NCBI RefSeq assembly: GCF_004963255.1
Contig: NZ_SUGA01000003.1
Location: 170,514-234,513 of the forward strand
Length of the DNA stretch: 64,000 nucleotides
Direction: 5' to 3'
DNA from: Mesorhizobium sp.
GTDB lineage: Bacteria; Pseudomonadota; Alphaproteobacteria; Rhizobiales; Rhizobiaceae
Shown here one piece after another: positions 9,119-17,513 of this stretch (position 1 is its first letter; the number at the start of each line of letters is the position of its first letter). The notes below the pieces were generated by a model, which was not told the origin of the DNA, did not search any database, and saw only the letters and a list, made by a program, of their open reading frames with translations. A program made the translations under genes and the position numbers.

Positions 9119-10015
9119 ATGACCCGGCAGAAGCGCTCCCGTCACAGACTTAAACGAACGGTCGCACCGTACCTCTATTTGTCGCCCTCGCTGGTGATTA
9201 TCGGCCTGCTGATGCTGCTGCCGATGGTGGCGGTGATTTCGTATTCGTTCCAGAACAGCGCGGTGCTGCGCCGCGACCCGTCTTTCGCCGGACTGAAACA
9301 CTACCAGGCGATCTTTGCCGATCCGGTGTTCTGGGCCTCGCTATGGCACACGCTCTACTTCACCTGCATGAGCGTCATTTTCCACATGACCATCGGCATG
9401 ATCTTCGCGCTCATGCTGAACAGCGATCGCATCAATCCGACGCTGCGCAATATCCTGCGCGTGCTCTACATTCTGCCCTGGCTCTTCACCGCGGTGATCA
9501 TCGCTGTGATCTGGCGCCTGCTGCTCGAGCCCAACGGTGTCGTCAACAGCATTCTGATGCAGTTGGGCATCATCGGTTCCAAGATCGAGTGGTTTTCCTC
9601 GCCCGAGACCGCGCTGCATGCCGTCACCTTCGCCAATATCTGGGCGGGCTACCCGCTCTTCATGGTCAGCCTGCTCGCAGGCCTGCAGGGCATTCCCAAG
9701 GATTTCTACGAGGCCGCCGATATCGACGGAGCGAAGGCCTACCAGAAGCTGATCTTCATCACCATCCCGCAGCTGATGCCGATTATCATCAGCATCTCGC
9801 TGCTCGACTTCATCTGGACGATGCAGGTCTTCCCGTTGATCTGGATCACGACGGGCGGCGGTCCGATCTACTCGACCGAGGTGCTCAGCACCTACACCTA
9901 CAAGCTGGCGTTCTCGAGCTACAACCTGTCCCAGGCGTCGGCGAGCGCCGTGGTCATCCTGCTGATCTCGCTTGGCCTGACGCTGTTCTACATCCGTTAT
10001 CAGAAGGCCCGGTAA
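9119..10015 (+). CDS. Sugar ABC transporter permease (MalF/UgpA type)
   Basis: A 298-aa inner-membrane permease with about six transmembrane helices. The first spans YLSPSLVIIGLLMLLPMVAVI. The EAA loop that contacts the ATPase is in DFYEAADIDGAKAYQKLIFI (about residue 205). I placed the start at the ATG at 9119, giving a short basic cytoplasmic N-terminus (TRQKRSRHRLKR); the AAGGTTGG upstream is a poor ribosome site. The second permease begins 5 bp after its stop. Together with the ATPase at 6491 and binding protein at 7747 they form one importer. Confidence 0.9.
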   Translation: MTRQKRSRHRLKRTVAPYLYLSPSLVIIGLLMLLPMVAVISYSFQNSAVLRRDPSFAGLKHYQAIFADPVFWASLWHTLYFTCMSVIFHMTIGMIFALMLNSDRINPTLRNILRVLYILPWLFTAVIIAVIWRLLLEPNGVVNSILMQLGIIGSKIEWFSSPETALHAVTFANIWAGYPLFMVSLLAGLQGIPKDFYEAADIDGAKAYQKLIFITIPQLMPIIISISLLDFIWTMQVFPLIWITTGGGPIYSTEVLSTYTYKLAFSSYNLSQASASAVVILLISLGLTLFYIRYQKAR

Positions 10016-10020
10016 TCACC

Positions 10021-10863
10021 ATGAGGAAAAGGCACACGACGAAGGACAGGCTGATCACCGTCGCGCTGCATGTCGCGCTTGCAGCGGGGCTGTTTTTCGC
10101 GGCCTTCCCGATCTACTGGATGCTCACCAGCTCGTTCAAGTCGAACACCGAGATCTTCGCCCTGCCGCCGACCATCCTGCCGAAAGCCTTCACGCTGGAA
10201 GCCTATGCGGCGATCCTTGGCGACCCGGTCAAGCTGCGCTTCTTCTTCAACAGCTACTTCGTGGCCTTCGCGGTGACTGTGCTGACGGTGCTGATCGCCC
10301 TGCTGGCGGCCTATGGGTTCAGCCGCTTCAATTTCCGAGGCAAGGGCAGCCTGAACACCCTCATCATCAGCACGCAGACCATCCCGCCGATCACGCTTCT
10401 GATCCCCTTCTTCGGGCTCGTCGTCTCGTATCGCATCTTCGACACCTATACCGCGCTGATCCTCACCTATCTGGTCTTCACCCTGCCCTACGCGATCCTT
10501 TTGATGACGGGCTATCTGAACACCTTGCCCCGCGATCTCGACGAAGCTGTCGCCGTCGACGGCGGCACCAGTTGGACAGCGCTCTGGCGGGTGATCGTGC
10601 CGATCTCGCTGCCCGGCATCGTGGCGACGTCGGTCTACACCTTCCTTCTGTGCTGGAACGAATTCCTCTTCGCGCTGACGCTGACGAAGTCGACGTCCAT
10701 GCGCACCGTCCCGATCGGCATTCAGCTTTTGATGGGGCAGCACGCTTTCGAATGGAACCAGATGATGGCGATGAGCGTGCTCGGCTCGCTGCCGCTCTTG
10801 CTGATCTACCTCATTGCCCAGAGGTTCTTCCTCGCTGGCATGACCGCGGGCTCGGTCAAATAG
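10021..10863 (+). CDS. Sugar ABC transporter permease (MalG/UgpE type)
   Basis: A 280-aa partner permease with about six transmembrane segments (first helix VALHVALAAGLFFAAFPIYW). The MalG-type EAA loop is LDEAVAVDGGTSWTALWRVIVP and the C-terminus is short, ending in FLAGMTAGSVK. It follows the MalF-like gene by 5 bp and precedes the TIM-barrel isomerase by 32 bp. It belongs to the same long transcript as the catabolic enzymes downstream. No specificity-determining residues can be named from sequence alone. Confidence 0.91.
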   Translation: MRKRHTTKDRLITVALHVALAAGLFFAAFPIYWMLTSSFKSNTEIFALPPTILPKAFTLEAYAAILGDPVKLRFFFNSYFVAFAVTVLTVLIALLAAYGFSRFNFRGKGSLNTLIISTQTIPPITLLIPFFGLVVSYRIFDTYTALILTYLVFTLPYAILLMTGYLNTLPRDLDEAVAVDGGTSWTALWRVIVPISLPGIVATSVYTFLLCWNEFLFALTLTKSTSMRTVPIGIQLLMGQHAFEWNQMMAMSVLGSLPLLLIYLIAQRFFLAGMTAGSVK

Positions 10864-10895
10864 ACACGTCCCGCGGAGAACCAAGGATTGAAAGG

Positions 10896-11717
10896 ATGAA
10901 CGTGAAAGACCTCAAAGTCGGCTGCCAGACCTTCACCTGGGAAATGCTGGGAGACCGGTTCACCGGCGGCCCCGACGATCTCATCAAGGCGATCGCCGAT
11001 GGCGGCTATGCCGGCATCGAGATCACCGACACGATGATCGGCCGCTATGCCGGCAAGCCGGCCGAATTCGCCGCCGCGCTGAAGGCGTCCGGCCTGACGC
11101 TCGTGTCCTTCGCCTTTGGTTCGAACAGCGGCTTCACGCTCAAAGAGAAGATCGGCGAGGACCTCGACACAGCCCAGCGCTGGATCGACTTCGCCGCCGC
11201 CTTTCCGGGCGCGCTGGTGTCGATGGGCTCGGCGACCATCGTGTCGGATGGGCCGCGCAAGGACAAGTTCGCGATTGCCGCGGAAGTCTACAACCGTGCC
11301 GGCGAGCTCGGCCGCAAGGCCGGCGTCCAGGTCGCGGTGCATCCGAGCTCGCACCATAACACGCTGCTGTTCGACCGTACCGACTATGACAGCATCTTTG
11401 GGTTGATCGACGCTTCGCTGGTCGGCTGGGTGCCGGACACGGGGCACATCTTGCGCGGCCACAAGGACATGGCCGACACGCTCACGACCTATCGCGACCG
11501 CATCCGCTACATGCATCTGAAAGATGTCGATGCGAACGGCACTTGGGCGATGCTCGGCAAGGGCGTCTGCGACACGGCAAAGGTGATCGAGATCGCAAGT
11601 GCTGCCCCCAACTTCAACGGCTGGCTGGTGCTTGAGGAAGAATCCGAGACCGCCGCCGCCGATCCAGCCGGCGCGGTCAAGACCAACCGCCAGACCATGC
11701 GCGGCTACGGAGCCTGA
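10896..11717 (+). CDS. Xylose-isomerase-like TIM-barrel sugar isomerase/epimerase (IolE-like)
   Basis: A 273-aa protein of the sugar phosphate isomerase/epimerase superfamily. It starts LKVGCQTFTWEM. The expected metal ligands are spread over the barrel: Glu in GIEITD, His in VAVHPSSHH, Asp/His in PDTGHIL, His in YMHLKDVD and Glu in LEEESET. The ATG at 10896 follows AAAGG. Its stop is 2 bp before the Gfo/Idh gene. In this superfamily such proteins act as ketose epimerases, as IolE-type dehydratases, or as eliminases/hydratases acting on 3-keto sugars made by Gfo/Idh enzymes. The last fits this neighbourhood but is inferred. Confidence 0.85.
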   Translation: MNVKDLKVGCQTFTWEMLGDRFTGGPDDLIKAIADGGYAGIEITDTMIGRYAGKPAEFAAALKASGLTLVSFAFGSNSGFTLKEKIGEDLDTAQRWIDFAAAFPGALVSMGSATIVSDGPRKDKFAIAAEVYNRAGELGRKAGVQVAVHPSSHHNTLLFDRTDYDSIFGLIDASLVGWVPDTGHILRGHKDMADTLTTYRDRIRYMHLKDVDANGTWAMLGKGVCDTAKVIEIASAAPNFNGWLVLEEESETAAADPAGAVKTNRQTMRGYGA

Positions 11718-11719
11718 CG

Positions 11720-12796
11720 ATGATCGTCAAGAAAGACCGTCGCCTTCGTGTCGGTGTGCTCGGCTGCGGGCCGATCGCGCAGTTCGCGCATCTGGAATCC
11801 TGCGTGAAGGCAAGCAACGCCGACCTCTACGCGATCTGCGATGCGGCGCCCGATCTGCTGGCGCGGATGGGCGCCACCTACGAGCCGCGCAAGATGTATG
11901 GCGACTATGATGAGATGCTCGCCGATCCGGAGCTCGAGGCGGTGATTGTCGCCACATCGGACGCCTATCACGTGCCGATGTCGATCAAGGCGCTGGAAGC
12001 GGGCAAGCATGTGCTGTGCGAAAAGCCGATCGGTGTCTCGGTCGAGGAAGGCGAGAAGCTTGCCGAAGCGGTCAAACGCTCGGGCAAGGTGCTGCAGGTC
12101 GGGCACATGAAGCGCTTCGACCCGGCGCTGGAAGCGGCGCGCGATTTCGTGCGCGACGAGATGGGCGAGATCCTGGCGCTCAAGGCTTGGTATTGCGATT
12201 CCACCCATCGCTACACCAACACCGACGCGGTGCAGCCGCTGCCCATCACAAGCAAGCTGGCGAAGAAGCCGGGCGGCAATCCAAAGGCGGACCTGCGGCA
12301 GTATTTCATGCTGGCGCATGGCTCGCATCTCGTCGACACGGCGCGCTTCCTGTGTGGCGAGATCACCGCCGTTCGTGCCCGCCTCAACGAGCGCTTCGGC
12401 GCCTATTGCTGGTTCGTCGAGACCGAATTCGCCAATGGCGCGCTCGGCCATCTCGACCTCACCGTCGCCGTGCGCATGGACTGGCACGAAGGCTTCCAGC
12501 TCTATGGCCAGAACGGCTCGGTGATCGCGAAGACTTTCAATCCCTGGTATTTCCGCGCCAGCGAGGTCGACATCTTCCACGAGAAGGACGCGACATCGCG
12601 AAAACCGCTCGGCGCCGACGGCCATTTCTTCCGTCGCCAGTTGGAAGGCCTGGCCGACACGGTGCTCAACGGCGCGCCGCAACGCGGCGCCACGGTTGAC
12701 GACGGGCTCGCCTCGATCCGCGCCATGGTGGCGATCGCCCGCTCGGTCGAGAGCGGCGAGCGCGTCGCGCTCGCCAGCGTGACGGGAGCGGTCTGA
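11720..12796 (+). CDS. Gfo/Idh/MocA-family dehydrogenase
   Basis: A 358-aa dehydrogenase with Rossmann motif VGVLGCGPIAQ and catalytic-lysine motif AGKHVLCEKPIGV (near residue 95). A C-terminal alpha/beta domain contains LAHGSHLVDTARFLCG, the usual Gfo/Idh segment with Asp and His. The N-terminus, MIVKKDRRL, is short. It is sandwiched between two TIM-barrel isomerase genes (2-bp gap upstream, 1-bp overlap downstream), which suggests sequential steps on one intermediate. Inositol 2-dehydrogenase, glucose-fructose oxidoreductase and 3-keto-glycoside-forming enzymes belong to this family. The substrate cannot be assigned. Confidence 0.9.
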   Translation: MIVKKDRRLRVGVLGCGPIAQFAHLESCVKASNADLYAICDAAPDLLARMGATYEPRKMYGDYDEMLADPELEAVIVATSDAYHVPMSIKALEAGKHVLCEKPIGVSVEEGEKLAEAVKRSGKVLQVGHMKRFDPALEAARDFVRDEMGEILALKAWYCDSTHRYTNTDAVQPLPITSKLAKKPGGNPKADLRQYFMLAHGSHLVDTARFLCGEITAVRARLNERFGAYCWFVETEFANGALGHLDLTVAVRMDWHEGFQLYGQNGSVIAKTFNPWYFRASEVDIFHEKDATSRKPLGADGHFFRRQLEGLADTVLNGAPQRGATVDDGLASIRAMVAIARSVESGERVALASVTGAV

Positions 12797-13614
12797 TGCA
12801 GGTCGGCGTGTTCGCCAAGACTTTCCCGGGCAGCGAGCCGACCGGCGTGCTTGCCGCTGTCCGTGATGCGGGCTTCGCGGCCGCCCAGTTCAACCTCGCC
12901 TGCGCCGGCCTGCCCTTGATGCCGGACGTGGTTCCGGACGCGGCGATCGACGCCATCGGTGCCGCTGCCAGGGCGACCGGGATCGGTCTTGTCGCTCTCT
13001 CCGGCACCTACAACATGGCGCACCCGGACATCCGGATGCGAGAGGATGGACTGCGACGGCTGGCGGTCGTCATCGAAACAGCAGCCAGACTCTCGATCCC
13101 ACTTGTCACGCTCTGCACCGGGACGCGCAACGTCGAGGACCAGTGGGCGCATCATCCCGACAATGCCGATCCCTCGGCCTGGGCCGACATGGCGCGTGAG
13201 ATGGAAAAGGCTTTGCTGATCGCCGACCGTCATGGCGTCGATCTCGGCATCGAGCCGGAGCAGGCCAACATCGTCACGTCCGCGGACGACGCGGTGCGGC
13301 TGATCGGCGAGATGGGCTCGCAGCGGCTGCGCATCGTGCTCGATCCAGCCAATCTGTTCGAGCGAGCGAATGCCGAACAGGCACGCTTAATCGTTGCCCA
13401 AGCGGTCGAGCGCGCGGCTGGCCATGTCTCTCTGGCGCACGCCAAGGACCGCTTCGCCGATGGTCGCTTCGCCACGGCCGGACAGGGCGTCGTCGACTTC
13501 GCCGAGTTCATCGCCCGGCTGAAAGCCACAGGCTTCGACGGGCCGCTGGTGACGCATGGGCTATCGGCCGGGGAGGCGCCGGGCGTCGCGCGTTTCCTCA
13601 AGGAGCTGGTGTGA
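12796..13614 (+). CDS. Second TIM-barrel sugar isomerase/epimerase
   Basis: A 272-aa member of the same superfamily as the protein at 10896 but clearly a different subgroup. Candidate metal ligands are Glu in LGIEPEQANIV, Asp in VLDPANLF and His in LAHAKDR. The final strand reads GPLVTHGLSAGEAPG, where many members have a Glu; this substitution suggests altered chemistry or metal binding. Its ATG shares a base with the stop of the dehydrogenase. The hydrolase gene starts at its own stop codon. The tight packing implies participation in the same pathway. Confidence 0.82.
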   Translation: MQVGVFAKTFPGSEPTGVLAAVRDAGFAAAQFNLACAGLPLMPDVVPDAAIDAIGAAARATGIGLVALSGTYNMAHPDIRMREDGLRRLAVVIETAARLSIPLVTLCTGTRNVEDQWAHHPDNADPSAWADMAREMEKALLIADRHGVDLGIEPEQANIVTSADDAVRLIGEMGSQRLRIVLDPANLFERANAEQARLIVAQAVERAAGHVSLAHAKDRFADGRFATAGQGVVDFAEFIARLKATGFDGPLVTHGLSAGEAPGVARFLKELV

Positions 13615-14441
13615 TGGCGGGCCAGATTGCGCTTCTTCGCGACGGCGCGACGCTGCTCGGCACCGACACGGGCGAAGGCCCGGCGGTGGTGTTCCAGCAC
13701 GGGCTCGGCGGCGGTGAGGCGCAGGTCGCGCAGACTTTTCCCACCGGCTTCCGCCGCATCACGCTGGAATGCCGCGGCCATGGCGGCTCCGGCCTCGGTG
13801 AACGGCGGCCGTTCTCGTTCGAAATGTTCGCCGACGATGTGCTTGCCGCCGCCGACCGGGCCGGCCTCGACCGCTTCGTTGCCGGCGGCGTTTCGATGGG
13901 AGCGGGAATTGCGCTTCGTCTCGCCTGCCGTCATCCGGAGCGCGTCGCCGGCCTGATCCTGGTGCGGCCGGCATGGACATTTTCGCCAGCGCCGCAGAAC
14001 ATGCAGCCGATCGCCGAGGTCGCCGAGCTCATCCTCGAACATGGCGCCGACGAGGCAAGGACGATCTTCCTACGATCGGACACTGCTGCACGGCTCTATC
14101 GCGAGGCGCCCGACAATCTCTCTTCGCTGCTTGGCTATTTCGACCGGCCCGACGCCAAAGCCTTCGCGCAGGTGCTTGCCGACATCGCCGGCGATGGACC
14201 CGGCGTTTCGGAACGCGACGCTGCCGCGCTCGACATTCCGGCGCTGGTCATCGGCAACGAAATCGATGCCGTGCACCCATTGTCGACTGCCTATGCACTG
14301 GCTGCGGCAATACCCGGCGCGACCTTCACGAAAGTAACGCCCAAGGCGCGCGACAGCGCGAAGCATTTCGCCGAGCTGCACGAGCAGATCAGCTTCTTTC
14401 TTCACTCCCACTCGAAAGCCCGGAGCCTCATTCCGTCATGA
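13614..14441 (+). CDS. Alpha/beta-fold hydrolase
   Basis: A 275-aa cytoplasmic hydrolase. The oxyanion segment is FQHGLGGGE, the nucleophile motif GGVSMGAGIAL (near residue 98), and the C-terminal Asp/His region includes IGNEIDAVHPLS and DSAKHFAEL. The start may be the ATG at 13614 or a GTG one codon earlier; both overlap the previous stop. A second hydrolase of another subfamily lies at 2342. In this operon it may cleave a lactone, ester or C-C bond of a keto-sugar intermediate, but nothing in the sequence decides between these. Confidence 0.83.
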   Translation: MAGQIALLRDGATLLGTDTGEGPAVVFQHGLGGGEAQVAQTFPTGFRRITLECRGHGGSGLGERRPFSFEMFADDVLAAADRAGLDRFVAGGVSMGAGIALRLACRHPERVAGLILVRPAWTFSPAPQNMQPIAEVAELILEHGADEARTIFLRSDTAARLYREAPDNLSSLLGYFDRPDAKAFAQVLADIAGDGPGVSERDAAALDIPALVIGNEIDAVHPLSTAYALAAAIPGATFTKVTPKARDSAKHFAELHEQISFFLHSHSKARSLIPS

Positions 14442-15160
14442 TCGCCAAACCTCTCTCCGGTCCCGCGGCCATAGCCGCATTGCCGCGCAACCGGCTCATC
14501 GGCGAATTCTCGCTGTGGTCGGCGGATCTCGCCAACATGGAGCGCGACCTGAAGCGGATCGAAGCCCATGCCGACCTGCACCACATCGATGTGGCGGACG
14601 CCCGCTTCACGCCCGGCTTCCTGTTCTTCCCGGATCTGGTGGCGCGCATCGCCAGGCTGACGGCCAAACCGATCCACGTGCACCTGATGGTCGAGGCGGA
14701 AATTGTCGAGGCGCAGACGCGCCAGTTCATCGAGGCCGGCGCCGACCTCGTCACCATCCACGCCGAAAACGGCGAGGCCGGGTTGCGCGCGGTCAAGCTG
14801 GCGCATGAGCTCGGCGCCGAGGCGGGCGTGGTGCTAAGGCTCGAAACACCGGTCGGCGCGATCGAGCCGTTCCTGCCTGACGTCGCCTTCGTGACGCTGC
14901 TCGGCACCTCGATCGGCGTCAAGGGACAAAGCCTGTCCGAAAAAGCCTGCCCGCGACTGATCGAGGCACGCGCGCTGATGCGACAGGCCGGCCGCGAGGC
15001 CGACATCATTTTGGCAGCCGATGGCGGCATTCGCCATGAGACGGTGCCGCTGCTGCGCGCCGCAGGCGCCGACACTGTGGTGCTCGGCTCGCTCGCCTTT
15101 GGCGATCCCGACCTCGCGCGGCGCATGGCCTGGCTGCACGGACTGAAGGCCGCCGCCTGA
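14438..15160 (+). CDS. Ribulose-phosphate/allulose-6-phosphate 3-epimerase-like protein
   Basis: A 240-aa TIM-barrel protein of the RPE family. It has the starting Ser in GEFSLWSADL and the metal-binding H-x-D in HHIDVADARF. The second His is in VHLMVE and the catalytic Asp in LAADGGI. The phosphate-site Gly-rich ends (VVLGSLAFG) are also present. Sequence between motifs diverges from housekeeping RPE, for example MMDG-type loops are replaced, so a sugar-phosphate other than ribulose-5-phosphate is likely. ATGA overlaps join it to the hydrolase before and the ROK kinase after. An RPE-like epimerase next to a ROK kinase and an RbsB-type importer recalls the D-allose (als) gene set. Confidence 0.8.
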   Translation: MIAKPLSGPAAIAALPRNRLIGEFSLWSADLANMERDLKRIEAHADLHHIDVADARFTPGFLFFPDLVARIARLTAKPIHVHLMVEAEIVEAQTRQFIEAGADLVTIHAENGEAGLRAVKLAHELGAEAGVVLRLETPVGAIEPFLPDVAFVTLLGTSIGVKGQSLSEKACPRLIEARALMRQAGREADIILAADGGIRHETVPLLRAAGADTVVLGSLAFGDPDLARRMAWLHGLKAAA

Positions 15161-16143
15161 TGAGCACGCTTGCGCTTGCCTTTGACCTCGGCGGCACGGA
15201 GCTGCGCGGCGCGCTGATCGGGCGCGGCGGCGAGGTTGTGGCGCGCGTTTCGGAACCGACGATGGCTGAAGCGGGATCGGAGACGGTCATCGGCCGGATC
15301 ATCGCGCTCGCCAAAAAACTGCTGGACGACCACCCGCAGGCCAAAGTGATCGGCATCGGCGCCTGCGCGCCTGGTCCTCTCGACCCCAAGGCAGGCATCG
15401 TCATCGGACCGCCGACGCTCTCCGGCTGGCACAACGTGCCGATGATCGACATTTTGAGCCGGCAGTTCGGCCTGCCGGTGCGGCTGGAGAACGATGCCAA
15501 CGCGGCAGCGCTCGGCGAATGGCGCTTCGGCGCCGGACGCGGCGCCGGCTCGCTGGTCTTCGTCACCGTGTCGACCGGCATCGGCGGCGGCGTGATCGCC
15601 GACGGCCACATCTACCACGGCAGGCGCGGCCTGGCGGCCGAAATCGGCCACATGACGATCACCGGAGAAAGCGATCGCTGCTTCTGCGGCAATATCGGCT
15701 GCTTCGAGGCCGTCGCTTCGGGCACCGCTCTCGGGCGCCGGGCGACGCGGCTCACCGCGCCTGGCGACGGATCGGTGCTGAGACGTCTTTCCAATGACCG
15801 CGATGTCTCGGCCCGGCATGTCATCGAAGCCGCGCGGACAGGGGACGCGGCAGCGCGCGATCTGGTCGAGGCCGAGGCGAAATGGCTCGGCATCGGCTTT
15901 ACCAACCTTCTGCATCTCTATTCGCCCGAGGTGATCGTCATGGGCGGCGGACTCGCGAACGGCTTCGACCTGCTGGCGCCGGGGATCAGGGCAACGATCG
16001 AGGAGCGCGCCATGCAGGCCTATCGCGACGTACCGATCGTGCCGGCCGAGCTCGGCGACCGCGCCGGGCTGGTGGGTGCGGCAAGCCTGATCCTGTGGGA
16101 AGGTGAGCCGGGCACCGCGTTGGCCATGGTGCAGAACGACTAA
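15160..16143 (+). CDS. ROK-family sugar kinase
   Basis: A 327-aa ROK kinase. Phosphate motif 1 is FDLGGTELRGALI, the sugar-binding motif LENDANAAALGE and the ATP motif TVSTGIGGGV. The zinc-binding ROK signature, GHMTI followed by CFCGNIGCFEAVASG (His plus three Cys), is complete. It shares one base with the previous stop and is the last gene of the operon, directly followed by a 14-bp terminator hairpin. With the RPE-like epimerase it could phosphorylate and epimerise an aldohexose such as allose, but glucokinase or N-acetylmannosamine kinase activity is equally compatible with the motifs. Confidence 0.9.
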   Translation: MSTLALAFDLGGTELRGALIGRGGEVVARVSEPTMAEAGSETVIGRIIALAKKLLDDHPQAKVIGIGACAPGPLDPKAGIVIGPPTLSGWHNVPMIDILSRQFGLPVRLENDANAAALGEWRFGAGRGAGSLVFVTVSTGIGGGVIADGHIYHGRRGLAAEIGHMTITGESDRCFCGNIGCFEAVASGTALGRRATRLTAPGDGSVLRRLSNDRDVSARHVIEAARTGDAAARDLVEAEAKWLGIGFTNLLHLYSPEVIVMGGGLANGFDLLAPGIRATIEERAMQAYRDVPIVPAELGDRAGLVGAASLILWEGEPGTALAMVQND

Positions 16144-16144
16144 A

Positions 16145-16178
16145 CCGGGGCGCGCCGGAGAAGCCCGGCGCGCCCCGG
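16145..16178 (+). terminator. Strong GC-rich hairpin after the ROK kinase gene
   Basis: A perfect 14-bp stem, CCGGGGCGCGCCGG (16145-16158) against its complement at 16165-16178, has a 6-nt loop and starts 1 bp after the stop codon. No U-tract follows. It marks the 3' end of the long 4647-16143 operon. Confidence 0.7.
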
Positions 16179-16304
16179 GGGCGGTAAGTTCGGCCGAAGC
16201 TGGAGTTGCGCAGGGCGTGCAAATCTATCAATCGGCGAAGATCATCGAAGGGCGCCTTCCCCATATCTCAGGCCATAAAAATGCACGGCATTCCATTTTA
16301 ATTC

Positions 16305-16317
16305 TTGACGTACGTAA
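16305..16317. promoter_or_regulatory. LacI-type operator/promoter, copy 3 (TTGACG-TACGTAA)
   Basis: TTGACGTACGTAA contains the perfect palindrome ACGTACGT and lies 210 bp upstream of the RbsB-like gene. The stretch from 16304 to about 16348 aligns with 4558-4602 with few differences. TTGACG followed after 17 bp by AAACAT (16328-16333) could be the -35/-10 pair. This places the second importer under the same control as the aldolase operon. Confidence 0.7.
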
Positions 16318-16526
16318 AATTTTTTCCAAACATGCGATAACGCTGATGAGATATCGTCAGCGCTCTGGGAGGAGCAACGCCTGACATGAAAGAAACCCGA
16401 TCCGGGCGCCTTGTGCGCGCACCAGCTTGTCTTTCCAACGCAAGCGCCGGGCTCGCGTGTGTTTCGTCAGCCATGCCGTTCGCAGAACAACGAGCCGACA
16501 ATCAGAAATCCGGAGGAGGAAGATAT
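16318..16526 (+). other. Leader/untranslated region of the RbsB-type importer operon
   Basis: Between the operator at 16305 and the ATG at 16527 there is an open frame from 16386 without a convincing ribosome site. Its translation (basic, no homology recognised) runs in frame into the real gene, so it is probably untranslated leader. GGAGGAGGAAG at 16511-16521 is the ribosome site of the next gene. I see no clear riboswitch. Confidence 0.4.
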
Positions 16527-17513
16527 ATGCGCATGTTCAATTGCCTGGCGCTCGGCGCTGGGCTGCTTGCCACGCCGCTTGCCGTGCCCGCGCACGCCGA
16601 GGACGCCAAGGTCGCGGCGATCGTCAAAGGCCTCGACAATCCGTTCTTCCAGACCATGCAGAAGGGCATCGAGGAACAGGCCAAGGCCGACGGCGTTGGT
16701 GTCACCGTGCAGGCCGCCGCCAATATGGGCGATGCGACGGGGCAGGCCGACAAGCTGACAGCCATGGCCCTGCAGGATTACGATTGCTATCTGGTCAATC
16801 CGATCAGCGTCTCCAACCTAGTGCAGGCGCTTGTGCCGGTCGCCCAGAAGAAGAAGCCGATCGTCAACATCGACTCGACGATCGACGCCGATCAGGCCAA
16901 GGCCGCGGGCTTCGCCGTCTCGACTTATATCGGCACCGACAACGTCGCCGCCGGCGCGCTGGCTGGCGAGGAGATGCTGAAGCTGGTGCCGAAAGGGTCG
17001 AAGGTGGCGCTGATTGCCGGTATCGTCGGCGACGTCGGCTCGAACGCCCGCACCAAGGGCTTCAAGCAGGCGGTCGAGGGTAAGCTGGAAGTGGTGGTTA
17101 TGGTGAGCGCCGATTGGGATCGCGAGAAGGCGCTGACTGCTGCCACCGATATCCTGGCCGCCCACCCTGACCTCGCCGGCTTCTTCGCCGCCAACGACAT
17201 CATGGCGCTCGGCGTCGAGCGGGCCGTGCAGACGTCCGGCAAGGACGTCAAGGTGATCGGCCTCGACGGCATTGTCGACGCGCTGAAATCGGTCGCCGCC
17301 GGCGAACTCACGGCCACCGTCGCGCAATACCCCTATGTGGTTGGCGCGATGGGCGTCGAGGCGTGCAAGCTTGCCGCCATGGGAAAGGAACTTCCCGCCA
17401 ACGTGCCTGCGCCGGTGCTCCTCATCAACAAGGACAATGCGGAAGCCTCGCTGAAGAACTTCCCGCGTCCAGGCGGCGACTATCCGGATCCCTTGCGTGA
17501 GATGCTGAAGTGA
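16527..17513 (+). CDS. Sugar ABC transporter periplasmic binding protein (RbsB/AlsB type)
   Basis: A 328-aa pentose/hexose binding protein of the peripla_BP_4 group. The Sec signal runs MRMFNCLALGAGLLATPLAV and is cleaved after AHA. The mature start KVAAIVKGLDNPFFQTMQ is the hallmark of RbsB-like proteins, and further matches are GDATGQADKLTAM and FAANDIMALGVERA. The ATG at 16527 was preferred because GGAGGAGGAAG lies just upstream and the signal peptide begins there. The permease gene starts inside its stop codon. The genes form a CUT2-type importer, separate from the CUT1 importer upstream. Confidence 0.92.
   Translation: MRMFNCLALGAGLLATPLAVPAHAEDAKVAAIVKGLDNPFFQTMQKGIEEQAKADGVGVTVQAAANMGDATGQADKLTAMALQDYDCYLVNPISVSNLVQALVPVAQKKKPIVNIDSTIDADQAKAAGFAVSTYIGTDNVAAGALAGEEMLKLVPKGSKVALIAGIVGDVGSNARTKGFKQAVEGKLEVVVMVSADWDREKALTAATDILAAHPDLAGFFAANDIMALGVERAVQTSGKDVKVIGLDGIVDALKSVAAGELTATVAQYPYVVGAMGVEACKLAAMGKELPANVPAPVLLINKDNAEASLKNFPRPGGDYPDPLREMLK

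Noticed and set aside
14428..15915. 495-codon frame on the minus strand
   Set aside because: Antisense to the epimerase and ROK genes, which form a continuous overlapped operon on the other strand.
16386..16526. N-terminal extension of the RbsB-type protein
   Set aside because: The signal peptide and the GGAGGAGGAAG ribosome site place the start at 16527; the extension would destroy the signal.
16318..16526. Riboswitch or leader peptide upstream of the RbsB-type gene
   Set aside because: No conserved fold or translated small peptide with a ribosome site could be seen.
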